From CAWEHU01 sp963808965 (GTDB lineage Bacteria > Pseudomonadota > Alphaproteobacteria > Acetobacterales > Acetobacteraceae), in contig CAWEHU010000031.1 of assembly GCA_963808965.1 (NCBI GenBank), positions 1-64,000 of the forward strand: 64,000 nt of DNA. Reading direction: 5' to 3'. A program made the translations under genes and the position numbers. Positions 9,615 through 18,143 of the stretch are shown here, piece by piece. Numbering within the stretch: the stretch's first letter is position 1; every line of letters begins with the position of its first letter. The notes under the pieces are model-generated. The model saw only the letters and a program-made list of their open reading frames with translations. It did not search any database and was not told the DNA's origin.

Positions 9615-10766
9615 ATGGGAGTTTCACCTGGAACGTCCGGGCCGGATTCCACCGCTGCCGCTGTCAGGCCGGAGCGTTCGGTCGATATCGAGATCGAGAA
9701 TCTGGAAATCCGCTATGGCGCCGTGCCCGCCGTCAAAGGGGTCAGCTTCGTCGCCCCTGCCGGACAACAGCTGACGCTGCTTGGGCCATCGGGCTGCGGC
9801 AAGACCACCACGCTGCGCGCGATCGCCGGGCTGGAGCGCCCGAGCTCGGGCGCGATCCGGATCGGCGGAAAGGCGGTCTATTCCTCCGCCGAAGGGATCA
9901 ACATTCCGGCCGAGAAGCGCGGGCTTTCGATGGTGTTCCAGTCTTACGCCATTTGGCCGCACATGACGGTGTTTGACAACGTGGCCTACGGGTTGCGGGT
10001 TCGGCGCAAGAGCAGGAACGAAATCGAGGAGAAGGTTCGGAAGGCGCTCGATCTCGTGCAGATGGGCCAGTACGCCGAGCGCCCCGCCTCGCAACTTTCA
10101 GGCGGCCAGCAGCAGCGGGTCGCGCTGGCGCGAGCCTGCGTCTTCTCGCCTTCGGTGCTGCTGTTCGACGAGCCGCTCTCTAACCTCGACGCCAAGCTGC
10201 GGGGCGACATGCGTATCGAGCTGCGCGAACTCCAGCACCGACTCGGCGTCACGTCGGTTTACGTGACGCACGATCTCGAGGAGGCGCTGGCGATGTCGGA
10301 CCGGATCATCGTCATGCGCAACGGCAATATCGAGCAGACCGGGACGCCCACCGAGATCTACGATACACCGCGCACAGCGTTCGTCGCCGATTTCGTCGGC
10401 TCCTCGAACTTGATCGCCGGCCGGCTGCGACCCGATCTCGCGGAGGACGGCCTGATCGCGCTGGAAACGGCAGCCGGCCAGATCGTGCATGGCATAACGG
10501 CCGGACGCCCGGTTGGTCCCGAGCCGGTGTTCTCCGTCCGCACCGTGCATCTCCGGCTCAGCTTCGACCGGCCCTCCTCCACCCGGAATGTCTGGCCTGC
10601 CCGCGTCCACCACTGCGTATTCCAGGGCGATTTCTCCCAGGTGAACGTAACCTGGGGCGACCGCGACCTTGTTGTTCGCTCAGCCGCGTTGGAACCCATC
10701 CCGGAAGGACGAGACGCTTACCTGTCGGTTGATCCGCGGCGCTGCGTCCTGTTGGAGGAACGTTAG
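9615..10766 (+). CDS. ABC transporter ATP-binding protein (FbpC/PotA-like)
   Basis: 383 residues. The nucleotide-binding domain is complete: Walker A GPSGCGKTT, Q-loop VFQSYAIWPHM, signature LSGGQQQR, Walker B LLFDEPLSNLDAKLR, H-loop YVTHD. The last 120 residues form a TOBE-type regulatory domain. It energises the permease just upstream. The protein starts with about 25 extra residues before the usual domain start; a later start such as the one before DIEIENLEIRYG is possible but has no better ribosome site. Confidence 0.9.
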   Translation: MGVSPGTSGPDSTAAAVRPERSVDIEIENLEIRYGAVPAVKGVSFVAPAGQQLTLLGPSGCGKTTTLRAIAGLERPSSGAIRIGGKAVYSSAEGINIPAEKRGLSMVFQSYAIWPHMTVFDNVAYGLRVRRKSRNEIEEKVRKALDLVQMGQYAERPASQLSGGQQQRVALARACVFSPSVLLFDEPLSNLDAKLRGDMRIELRELQHRLGVTSVYVTHDLEEALAMSDRIIVMRNGNIEQTGTPTEIYDTPRTAFVADFVGSSNLIAGRLRPDLAEDGLIALETAAGQIVHGITAGRPVGPEPVFSVRTVHLRLSFDRPSSTRNVWPARVHHCVFQGDFSQVNVTWGDRDLVVRSAALEPIPEGRDAYLSVDPRRCVLLEER

Positions 10767-10810
10767 GCTCGTTCTAGGCCGACCGGAACAAGTGAACGCA
10801 AATTCCGTTC

Positions 10811-10889
10811 ATCCCCGCGAAGGCGGGGATCCAGGTCTCGCAGGATGTCTGGCATGTTTAGCGGGACTGGGCTCCCGCTTTTCGCGGGA
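10811..10889. repeat. pair of REP-like hairpins
   Basis: Two GC palindromes of one style: ATCCCCGC/GCGGGGAT with a 4-base loop (10811-10830) and TCCCGC/GCGGGA (10873-10889), about 43 bases apart, in the 242-base gap between the ABC ATPase and the SnoaL-like gene. A related set occurs at 59895-59971. This arrangement is typical of alphaproteobacterial REP/BIME elements, which sit between genes and can act as terminators or mRNA stabilisers. Confidence 0.75.
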
Positions 10890-11008
10890 ACGAACGGGGT
10901 GGCGGAGCCGCCCACAGTCACCCCGAAACGAGTTAGGACTCCACACGCCGGGCAAGGCCGCCTTCCGGACTCAGTGCGGCCTTTCGCCAAGCTGGCGAGA
11001 TCGTCCTT

Positions 11009-11542
11009 TCAGCCGCCGCGGAAGTTATCGGCTTCGCCCACGGTAACCGGCTCGGGTCGGGCAAAGCTCTGGAGCGCGATTTTCCAGGTTGGACCGTCGC
11101 GGCGGAGTACCTGGAAGAAGTGCCCGGAGATCTTCTTGTTACCAGTCACAAGAGAGTAGTCGCCGCCCACCAGCGCCGTGTCCCGGCCAAGCATTTCAGC
11201 CATCGTAACCGTGGGCGTAAGGTCGGTGGAATGGGCGTCCAGGAGTTCCTGGAAATGATGTTGGATCTGATCCCGTCCCTGCAGGACCTCGAGCCGGGGC
11301 ATCAACTCGACGTACGTGGCGTCCGGCGTGTATTCCGAGGCCACGCCGCGGACATCCTTCCTTTGGAAGAAGTCGGCCCGCTGGGCGTTCAGTGCAGTGG
11401 CGGCAGCCCTGACACCGTCTTCGGTCGTGGCTTGGGGAAGATCCTGGGGTTGCGGTGCGGCGGCCAGCAACACCATTCCGGCCGCGATAGCGCCCACGGC
11501 TACGGAAAGTCTTTTAGCGGATGAAACGCAAACCGGCGTCAT
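11009..11542 (-). CDS. secreted SnoaL-like / NTF2-fold protein
   Basis: 177 residues from the ATG at 11542 (MTPVCVSSAKRLSVAVG), with a signal peptide or membrane anchor (VGAIAAGMVLLAAAP). The mature part matches the small cone-shaped NTF2/SnoaL-like fold (DUF4440/SgcJ type): FFQRKDVRGVASEYTPDATY, HHFQELLDAH, and GHFFQVLRRDGPTWKI near the end. Such proteins bind small hydrophobic ligands or lack known activity. It lies downstream of hpf, where ptsN is common in related genomes, but is separated by 182 bases and probably not in that operon. Confidence 0.7.
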   Translation of the reverse strand: MTPVCVSSAKRLSVAVGAIAAGMVLLAAAPQPQDLPQATTEDGVRAAATALNAQRADFFQRKDVRGVASEYTPDATYVELMPRLEVLQGRDQIQHHFQELLDAHSTDLTPTVTMAEMLGRDTALVGGDYSLVTGNKKISGHFFQVLRRDGPTWKIALQSFARPEPVTVGEADNFRGG

Positions 11543-11724
11543 AGCGGCCTCCCTGATAAGTGGTTGCACCACGCTCCGAGTACGACCTACCGACGGCGGA
11601 AAACTGTGATCTATTTCACATCGGTTCGAGATTTCGCTCCCGAGACGGCTCAAATCTGCGTGATTTTGGCAACAATTACGGAAACGAGGCCACCTGTCTC
11701 AGGCTTAGCCGGCCGCCATTCGCC

Positions 11725-12315
11725 TCAGATAGCCCGCGTGGGGTCGATCCAGCCTATGTGGCCGTCCCCGCGCCGATAGACAACATTCAGCTCTCCGGTT
11801 GCGCTGTTGCGGAACATGAGCAGCGGCTGGTCCGCGAGATCCATTTGCATGACCGCCTCACCGACCGAAAGACGGCTGATCTCCGCGGTCACTTCGGCGA
11901 TCACCGTCGCGTAGGCCGGGGGGTTGCCGCCATTGGGACCGAGCGATCCGGCCGTCTCATCCTCCTGCCGCAGAATGTATTGCCGCGCTATCTCCGGGCG
12001 TGCGCGGTTCGCGAGATCGCGTGCGTGCTCGTTCACCCGGCGGCGGTAGCGGCGCAGGCGTTTGGCGATGTGCTCGGCGGCATCATCGAAGGCGCTATGC
12101 GCGTCCGCCGCTTCTCCTTCGCCGCGCAACGTCAGTCCGCGACCGGCGTGGAGGTTGATGTCACAGGTAAAAAAGCTCCTGGCCCGGCTGAACGTGACCT
12201 GTGCCTCCAGCGCGTGGTCGAAATACTTGCCGGCGATCTGGTCCAGATGCTCCGCCACACGGGCGCGGAGGGCGTCGGACATATCGACCTGCTTGCCGGA
12301 AACCGTGATCTGCAT
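11725..12315 (-). CDS. hpf: ribosome hibernation promoting factor, long form
   Basis: 196 residues. The N-terminal S30AE domain (QITVSGKQVDMSDALRARV, then CDINLHAGRG) binds the 30S decoding centre. The C-terminal domain (LSVGEAVMQMDLADQPLLMF, then VVYRRGDGHIGWIDP) mediates 100S dimer formation, making this the long HPF form. It lies 23 bases after rpoN, the classic rpoN-hpf arrangement. Expression is probably coupled to the sigma-54 operon. Confidence 0.92.
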   Translation of the reverse strand: MQITVSGKQVDMSDALRARVAEHLDQIAGKYFDHALEAQVTFSRARSFFTCDINLHAGRGLTLRGEGEAADAHSAFDDAAEHIAKRLRRYRRRVNEHARDLANRARPEIARQYILRQEDETAGSLGPNGGNPPAYATVIAEVTAEISRLSVGEAVMQMDLADQPLLMFRNSATGELNVVYRRGDGHIGWIDPTRAI

Positions 12316-12338
12316 GCGCCTCTCCCCATCTGAGGCGG

Positions 12339-13820
12339 TCAGGCCGGGACGGCCTTTTCCCGCTTGCGCTGGACGGAGCTGGGGATGCCCAGCGCTTCGC
12401 GGTATTTGGCCACGGTCCGGCGGGCGATGTCCACGCCTTCCCGCCGGAGCGCGGCAACGATCGCGTCATCCGAAAGAACCTCTTCCGGCAGCTCCGATCC
12501 GATCAGCGCACGGATGCGGTGCCGCACCGCCTCGGCGCTGTGTGTCTCGCCAGACGTGCCGGCGATCGCGGTGGTGAAGAAATATTTCAGCTCGAAGGTA
12601 CCACGCGGGGTCGAGATATATTTATTAGCCGTCACGCGGCTGACGGTGCTCTCGTGCATCTCAACGGCAGCCGCGATGTCGCGCAGAATGAGTGGCCGCA
12701 AATGCGCGACGCCCTGGCGGAAGAAGGCATCCTGCTGCCGGACGATTTCGCTCGCCACCTTGAGGATGGTCTGCGCCCGCTGCTGCAAGGACTTCACCAG
12801 CCAGTTCGCTGTTTGCAGCCGCTCCGTCATGAAGCTGCGCTCCTCTCGCGCCGCCCTGGGTGCGACGCGAGCGTAGAAGCTCTGGTTCACGAGCAGGCGC
12901 GGCATCGTTTCCGGGTTCAGCTCCAGGATCCAGTCGCCGTCCGCTCCGGGCCGCATCAGCACGTCCGGCACCAACGGCTGAAGCGGAGTGTCGTCGTAAA
13001 CGGCGCCTGGCTTGGGGTTGAGCTGACGGATCTCGGCGATCATCTGCGCCAGATCCTCCGCATCCACCCCGCAGGTTACCATGAGCCGCCGCAGTTCGCG
13101 GCGGGCCAGCAGTTCGAGGTTGTCGAGCAGCGCCTGCATCGCCGGATCGAGCCGGTTGCGTTCCGCTAACTGCGCACCGAGGCACTCCGCCAGATCACGC
13201 GCGAACAAGCCCACGGGGTCGAACCGCATCATGCGCGCGCGCACCGCTTCCACGCGCGCCAGTTCTACGCCGAGCGCAGCGGCGATGGCGGCCGGCTCCC
13301 CCGTCAGCCGGCCAGCCGGGCATAGAAGGCCGATGAGGTGTGCGCCGATTATGCGATCGCTCGGATCGGCGAAGGAAAGACGCAACTGCTCGCCGAGATA
13401 TTCGCGCAGGCTTGGCTTCGTCGCGGCGACGTCCTCGACGGTCCGGCTATCGTCCTCGAAATTCCGTCCCCCCTGCCCGGACCCGTCCGATGGCCCGCCC
13501 GGATCGTAGGTTTCCGCAAACTCGGCATCGAACGGATCGGAGGCCGCCTCCGGCAGCGTGTCGGATCGCGCGAGTTCGGCCACATCGGCCACATTCTCTC
13601 CGCTATTGCGCTCAGGCGCCTGGTCCGGGGCGGGTGTCTCCACCGCAGCCGTTTCCGGCCGCTCGTCCCGCTCCAGCAACGGGTTGCGCTCCAACTCTTC
13701 CTCGATGAAGGCGGTCACCTCCATATTCGAGAATTGCAGCAGCTTGATGGCCTGACGCAGTTGCGGCGTCATGACCAGCGCCTGCGATTGCCGCAGATCG
13801 AGGCGGGGACCTATCGCCAT
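12339..13820 (-). CDS. rpoN: RNA polymerase sigma-54 factor
   Basis: 493 residues. Region I is at the N-terminus (RLDLRQSQALVMTPQLRQAIKLLQFSNMEV, cut here only for description), followed by an acidic spacer. The core-binding and helix-turn-helix region (HESTVSRVTANKYISTPRG) and the RpoN box ARRTVAKYREALGI near the end are intact. It recognises -24/-12 promoters and requires AAA+ activators. It sits between lptB (194 bases upstream, with a palindromic repeat between) and hpf. Confidence 0.95.
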   Translation of the reverse strand: MAIGPRLDLRQSQALVMTPQLRQAIKLLQFSNMEVTAFIEEELERNPLLERDERPETAAVETPAPDQAPERNSGENVADVAELARSDTLPEAASDPFDAEFAETYDPGGPSDGSGQGGRNFEDDSRTVEDVAATKPSLREYLGEQLRLSFADPSDRIIGAHLIGLLCPAGRLTGEPAAIAAALGVELARVEAVRARMMRFDPVGLFARDLAECLGAQLAERNRLDPAMQALLDNLELLARRELRRLMVTCGVDAEDLAQMIAEIRQLNPKPGAVYDDTPLQPLVPDVLMRPGADGDWILELNPETMPRLLVNQSFYARVAPRAAREERSFMTERLQTANWLVKSLQQRAQTILKVASEIVRQQDAFFRQGVAHLRPLILRDIAAAVEMHESTVSRVTANKYISTPRGTFELKYFFTTAIAGTSGETHSAEAVRHRIRALIGSELPEEVLSDDAIVAALRREGVDIARRTVAKYREALGIPSSVQRKREKAVPA

Positions 13821-13960
13821 GCGCGGAACGCCTAGGCTGCGGGGCCGCGCAATGGCGCGCGGTCCCTGTCACGGCGCGGCCTCGACCCGGCCCTCTGCGT
13901 CAATGCGCCGGTCAAACCCGCGCATGACGATCGCGGGGGCTCAGCCGTTTTGTGACCGTC

Positions 13961-13983
13961 ATGGCCGGGCTCGACCCGGCCAT
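13961..13983. repeat. palindromic intergenic repeat
   Basis: ATGGCCGGG and CCCGGCCAT form a perfect 9-base stem with loop CTCGA in the lptB-rpoN gap. A degenerate relative (GGCGCGGCCTCGACCCGGCC) lies about 90 bases to the left. It looks like a dispersed alphaproteobacterial palindrome and could act as a partial terminator between lptB and rpoN. Confidence 0.65.
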
Positions 13984-14013
13984 CTCCGGCAAATGGGCAT
14001 GACGCTCGAAGTA

Positions 14014-14796
14014 TCATGCCCGCCTGCTTACAGGCTGAAATCTTTCTCCCAGGTAGACGCGGCGCACGTCCTCGTGCGTCACCACCTCCTGGGGCCGGCC
14101 CTCCATCAGCACCTGCCCGTCGTGCATGATGTAGGCGCGATCGATAATCTCCAGCGTTTCACGCACGTTGTGATCGGTGATCAGCACGCCGATGCCGCGG
14201 TCCTTGAGGTGGGACACGAGGTCCCGGATCTCGCCGACGGCGATCGGGTCGATGCCAGCCAGCGGCTCGTCGAGCAGGATGTAGCCGGGCTGGGTGGCGA
14301 GCGCGCGGGCGATCTCCACGCGTCGGCGTTCGCCACCGGACAGTGCGAGCGCCGGGGTGCGGCGGAGATGCGCGATGCCGAACTCCGCCAGCAACTCGTC
14401 GAGTACCATGTCGCGCCGGTCGGGGTCGGGCTCGACCACTTCCAGCGCCGCCATGATGTTCTGCTCGACGTTCAAGCCCCGGAAGACGCTCGCCTCCTGC
14501 GGCAGATAGCCGATACCAAGCCGCGCCCGCCGGAACATCGGAAGCGTCGTGATATCGGCGCCATCGAGCTTGATCGCGCCGGTGTCGGGCCGCACCAGCC
14601 CGACGATCATGTAGAAGGTCGTCGTCTTGCCGGCGCCGTTCGGGCCGAGCAGACCGACCGCCTCGCCGCGACGCAGATTGATCGACACATTCCGCACGAC
14701 CGGACGCTTCTTGTACGTCTTGCCGACCCCCGTGGCGACCAGCCCGCCTCCGCCGGACAGAAGCCGCAGGTCCGCGCTGAGCCGCATGTCGTTCAC
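14014..14796 (-). CDS. lptB: LPS export ABC transporter ATP-binding protein LptB
   Basis: 260 residues. Walker A is GPNGAGKTT, the signature is LSGGERRR, and Walker B is YILLDEPLAGIDP. The YLPQEASVFRGLNVEQN stretch is specific to LptB. It powers LptFG to pull lipopolysaccharide from the inner membrane into the LptC-LptA bridge. Its ATG overlaps the lptA stop by 4 bases, so translation is coupled in the order lptC-lptA-lptB. Confidence 0.96.
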   Translation of the reverse strand: MNDMRLSADLRLLSGGGGLVATGVGKTYKKRPVVRNVSINLRRGEAVGLLGPNGAGKTTTFYMIVGLVRPDTGAIKLDGADITTLPMFRRARLGIGYLPQEASVFRGLNVEQNIMAALEVVEPDPDRRDMVLDELLAEFGIAHLRRTPALALSGGERRRVEIARALATQPGYILLDEPLAGIDPIAVGEIRDLVSHLKDRGIGVLITDHNVRETLEIIDRAYIMHDGQVLMEGRPQEVVTHEDVRRVYLGERFQPVSRRA

Positions 14797-15827
14797 GGTT
14801 GCGCCCCCTTGCGGGAGGCGGCCGGCCGTTGGGACAGAGTTCCCTCGAGCCCCGGCGCGGCCTGTTGATTGGAGGCGTCGTTCGGCACGACAAGGCCCTG
14901 CACGCGACCCACGGGTCCGGACAGCAAACGAGAAACGCCGGTCTTGAGGTTCACTTCGGCCTCCGCGCCGTTGAGCTGATTTTGGCCCCGCGTGATGCGC
15001 ACATGACCTGCGAGCCGCGCAATCCCGGTATCAGGCACATAGACGCCCCGATCGCCAATCACGGTTTCCGTCGCGGTGCGGACCGAGACGTTGCCGATCG
15101 CGTCCACCTTCTGCAATCGGCCGGATGCGGCGAGCGGGTCGTCCGCCTTCGCATCCTGCTTCGTGGAGGCCTTGACGGCTTGCGGCCCAGCGCTCGCCGG
15201 GCGCGCTGCGTCTGTCGTGTAAGCAACCAGCGTGTCGGCAGCGACGCGCTTGCCATCGTTCGTCAGCACCACGGCGTTGCCGCGGGCGACCGCCATGTGC
15301 TTTTGCGCCCAGTATTCCAGACTGTCCCGCGCGGTCAGCACGTCCTGCGGCGTGGTGAGCTTCAAATTCCTGCCCGTCATCACGAGCACGGCCTGGTCGA
15401 GATCATAGATCGCGCGGTCGCCTTGAGCCTCGTCCGTGGGCGTGAAAATACGCACGTTGCCCTCGGCTTCGACGCGATAAATTTCGTTTCCCGCCGTATC
15501 CGTGTCGGTGCCGCCGACGCCGCCCTGGCCTTGAGCGGGCGCGGTGCTTGCCTCCGGCGCCGTGGAAGCGGCTCCCGCGCCCTGCGGCGACGTCTTCTTG
15601 CGATAATGCGCGATCAGCCGATCGGCGGTCACGGTGACGTTTTCCCGGACCGCCTTCGCGTTGCCGCGAGCGATGACCTCTTTTTCGTTCTGCCGCCATT
15701 CGATCCCATCCGTCGCCGTGACCTCGATCGGTCCCCCATGCGAGAGATCGAGTTGCTGGCTGCGGGCCGGGCTGCTCGCGGCGAGCAGGGCCGTGAGCAG
15801 GGCGACAAACGCCGCACGCGTCATCAT
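14793..15827 (-). CDS. lptA: LPS transport periplasmic protein LptA (OstA domain, long)
   Basis: 344 residues with a signal peptide (AFVALLTALLAASSPARSQ), then OstA/LptA beta-jellyroll repeats: IEVTATDGIEWRQNEKEVIA, a low-complexity Ala/Gly/Thr linker near residues 83-110, and RVEAEGNVRIFTPTDEAQGD. A third segment (VDAIGNVSVRTATETVIGD) extends it well beyond the E. coli length of about 185, which is common in alphaproteobacteria. It forms the periplasmic LPS bridge. The start overlaps the lptC stop by 4 bases and its own stop overlaps lptB by 4 bases. Confidence 0.9.
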   Translation of the reverse strand: MMTRAAFVALLTALLAASSPARSQQLDLSHGGPIEVTATDGIEWRQNEKEVIARGNAKAVRENVTVTADRLIAHYRKKTSPQGAGAASTAPEASTAPAQGQGGVGGTDTDTAGNEIYRVEAEGNVRIFTPTDEAQGDRAIYDLDQAVLVMTGRNLKLTTPQDVLTARDSLEYWAQKHMAVARGNAVVLTNDGKRVAADTLVAYTTDAARPASAGPQAVKASTKQDAKADDPLAASGRLQKVDAIGNVSVRTATETVIGDRGVYVPDTGIARLAGHVRITRGQNQLNGAEAEVNLKTGVSRLLSGPVGRVQGLVVPNDASNQQAAPGLEGTLSQRPAASRKGAQP

Positions 15828-16498
15828 TGGCTGTGCGCATTCATGACGAGTCGGGCTGGGCCGGCGAACTGCATCGCGGCGCCTTTGTCGGTAATCGTGA
15901 AACCTTGGGCGTCGAGCGTCCCGAACGGGCCTTCGACGTTGACCGGCTCGGCCCCGGCCGCGACCCCGTTCTTCAGATCGATGGACGCGCTGCTCGTACG
16001 CACGGTCGCGCCGTCATCGCGATAGAGGACGACGTTATCCGACAGATCGAGCTGACTCGCGTGCTGCAGGTAGACACCCTGCTTTGATTGCAGCATGAGC
16101 CAAGTGCCGTTCTCCTGCGTGATGTCGCCCTTGGGATTGGTGAGGTTCACCCGCTCCGGCCCGACCTGCCGGGCGACGGAAGCGGTCACGGTGTAAGGCC
16201 GGCCACGTTCGTCCACGCCCCGGTAACGTGCGTCGGTCACTTGCGCGCCGTTCACGTCTCCACCGACCCGCCGGAACGCCACCCGGCTCTGATCCGTCGC
16301 CCGGTCCAACTCCGGCCAGAGGGCGATCGTGGAGAGCAATCCGAGCGCGATGGACGGGAGCAGCCATTTCGTCACGTTCACCAGGACGCGGCGCCGGGCA
16401 ATTCCGCCTGGCGTCGGCGGCCGCCGCACGCGGTTCGCGGTAGCCGAGATCAGGTGCTGACCGGGCCTGCGCTGGGACGTGACAGGTGCGCTGCTCAT
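15824..16498 (-). CDS. lptC: LPS export system protein LptC
   Basis: 224 residues. An Arg-rich cytoplasmic N-terminus is followed by a single membrane anchor (WLLPSIALGLLSTIALWPEL) and a periplasmic LptC/OstA-type domain (TVTASVARQVGPERVNLTNP, GVYLQHASQLDLSDNVVL). It passes LPS from LptBFG to LptA. Both ends overlap their neighbours (kdsD and lptA) by 4 bases, so the four genes form one coupled run. Confidence 0.9.
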   Translation of the reverse strand: MSSAPVTSQRRPGQHLISATANRVRRPPTPGGIARRRVLVNVTKWLLPSIALGLLSTIALWPELDRATDQSRVAFRRVGGDVNGAQVTDARYRGVDERGRPYTVTASVARQVGPERVNLTNPKGDITQENGTWLMLQSKQGVYLQHASQLDLSDNVVLYRDDGATVRTSSASIDLKNGVAAGAEPVNVEGPFGTLDAQGFTITDKGAAMQFAGPARLVMNAHSQ

Positions 16499-17478
16499 GC
16501 CAGGCCCGCCCGCAGCAGGTCATGCACATGCAATATCCCGACCGGCCGTCCGCATGCATCGACCACGAACAGGGCGGTAATCAGCCGTCCGCGCGCATTC
16601 ATGGCGTGCAGCGCCTCGGCCGCGAGAGCCTCCGCCCTGATGGTCCTCGGGAACCGGGTCATGATCTCGCCGACCTTGCGTGCGAGCAGGTCGGGACCCA
16701 TCGCCCGCCGCAGGTCGCCGTCGGTCACGATGCCGACGAGCCTGCCCTCCCCGTCGGTCACGCCGACGCAGCCGAAACGCTTCTCGGTCATGGTGAGCAG
16801 GACGCGGTCCATGGGCGAATCGGGTTCGGCGAGCGGCAACGCATCTCCCTCATGCATCAGCTCGCGAACGCGGCGGAGCCGGGCGCCGAGGCGTCCACCG
16901 GGATGGAACTGCCGGAAATCGGCCGCGGTAAAACCCCGGCGGGTCAGCAGGGCGACGGCCAGCGCGTCGCCGAGCGCCATCTGCATGGTCGTGCTGGTGG
17001 TCGGGGCGAGCCCCATCGGGCACGCCTCGCCAGCCGCCGGAAGCAGCAGCACGATATCGGCCGCGCCCGCCAGGGCCGAGTCGCGGCGGCCGGTGATCGC
17101 GACCAGGGGAAGCCCGAACCGGCGCGTGTGGGCGACCAGATCAGCGAGTTCGGCCGTCTCTCCCGAGTTCGACAAGGCGAGAACCGCGTCTCCCGGCACA
17201 ACCATGCCGAGATCCCCATGCGAGGCCTCCGCCGGATGAACGAACAGCGCCGGCGTGCCCGTCGAAGCGAGGGTAGCCGCTACCTTTCGGGCGACGTGGC
17301 CGGATTTTCCCATTCCGGACACGACCACGCGGCCGCCGATGCCGGCCAGCAGCTCCACCGCACGGGTGAAGCTGCCGTCCAGAGCTCCGGACAATGCCCG
17401 AAGGCCAGCGGCCTCCGTTGCGAGCACGGCGCGGGCAACGTCTACGTCCTCTCGTGCTGTGACGAGGGCTGCGGTCAT
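16495..17478 (-). CDS. kdsD: D-arabinose 5-phosphate isomerase (KpsF/GutQ family)
   Basis: 327 residues. An N-terminal SIS sugar-isomerase domain (VVVSGMGKSGHVARKVAATL, HPAEASHGDLGM) is followed by two CBS domains (EIMTRFPRTIRAEALAAEAL; DRVLLTMTEKRFGCVGVTD). It converts ribulose 5-phosphate to arabinose 5-phosphate, the first step toward Kdo for LPS, which fits its place directly upstream of lptC. The overlap with lptC is ATGA. Confidence 0.93.
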   Translation of the reverse strand: MTAALVTAREDVDVARAVLATEAAGLRALSGALDGSFTRAVELLAGIGGRVVVSGMGKSGHVARKVAATLASTGTPALFVHPAEASHGDLGMVVPGDAVLALSNSGETAELADLVAHTRRFGLPLVAITGRRDSALAGAADIVLLLPAAGEACPMGLAPTTSTTMQMALGDALAVALLTRRGFTAADFRQFHPGGRLGARLRRVRELMHEGDALPLAEPDSPMDRVLLTMTEKRFGCVGVTDGEGRLVGIVTDGDLRRAMGPDLLARKVGEIMTRFPRTIRAEALAAEALHAMNARGRLITALFVVDACGRPVGILHVHDLLRAGLA

Positions 17479-17933
17479 CGGTTCGGGCTTTCCTCGAACT
17501 GGGCTGAAGAGACGGCATTCTATGGTCCGGCGGGACGGGTCGGGTCAACCTTTTCGCAGTTGCGAAATGCTGGTCGTGACAAGAATCGTGCCAAGATGTC
17601 GCCTGGTCCATTTTCCATTCCCTCCGCTGGGGAGCGCTTTGGGGGTGCCCTCGTGTTCCCTTCACGAATGCCCGTGGCGGTTGACGATCTCGGCCACGTG
17701 ATCCCTTCAATCCGGAACGGGGGACCATTGCACACCACGGCCGGCGCGGCCGCCTCACCTGAGCCAGCCTGAAGGTGGAAAGGGTTTGTTAAGACTTGGA
17801 TGCCAGAGACACCCACTCACGAGCGGGGCAAGCGCTTAGGGCCGGATCGCACCTGAACAGGGCTTCATCCGGTCGCCCGAACTCGGGCGCCGTTGTGTAT
17901 CAGGATCGGCCGACGAAACGTGGTGAGGTTGCA
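17479..17933. other. intergenic region, no gene seen
   Basis: 455 bases between the kdsD start and the small zinc-ribbon gene. Open frames here lack ribosome sites and recognisable protein sequence. The region should hold the promoter of the kdsD-lpt-rpoN operon. A perfect short palindrome at 17552-17567 is listed separately. Confidence 0.6.
17552..17567. promoter_or_regulatory. palindrome upstream of kdsD (possible operator)
   Basis: TTTCGCA-GT-TGCGAAA is a perfect 7+7 inverted repeat 74 bases before the kdsD start codon. The size and AT-rich ends fit a dimeric repressor site, but no regulator is identified and chance cannot be excluded. Confidence 0.3.
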
Positions 17934-18143
17934 GTGACCAAGCAGAACGACGCGCATTGGCGGTTCTCCTGCCCCGCCTGTGGCTTTGGCGACACCGAGA
18001 TGGGCTTTCTGGCGGGCGACGACGACCTTTATTGCATCGTCTGCCTCGAGGAGACGGATCGCCGTGTCGTCCTGCACCGCTGGATCGCGGTGACGGAGGA
18101 AAGCGCTCAGCCGCGTTTGCGCGGTGCTTTCGTCGCGGCCTGA
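17934..18143 (+). CDS. small zinc-ribbon protein, unknown function
   Basis: 69 residues from a GTG at 17934 preceded by GTGAGG. Two Cys pairs (CPAC near residue 15, CIVC near residue 36) about 20 residues apart make a likely zinc ribbon: FSCPACGFGDTEMGF and DLYCIVCLEETDRR. Its last 37 bases overlap the 3' end of ku on the opposite strand. A longer version from 17796 is open but has no coding character upstream of 17934. Function unknown. Confidence 0.6.
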   Translation: MTKQNDAHWRFSCPACGFGDTEMGFLAGDDDLYCIVCLEETDRRVVLHRWIAVTEESAQPRLRGAFVAA

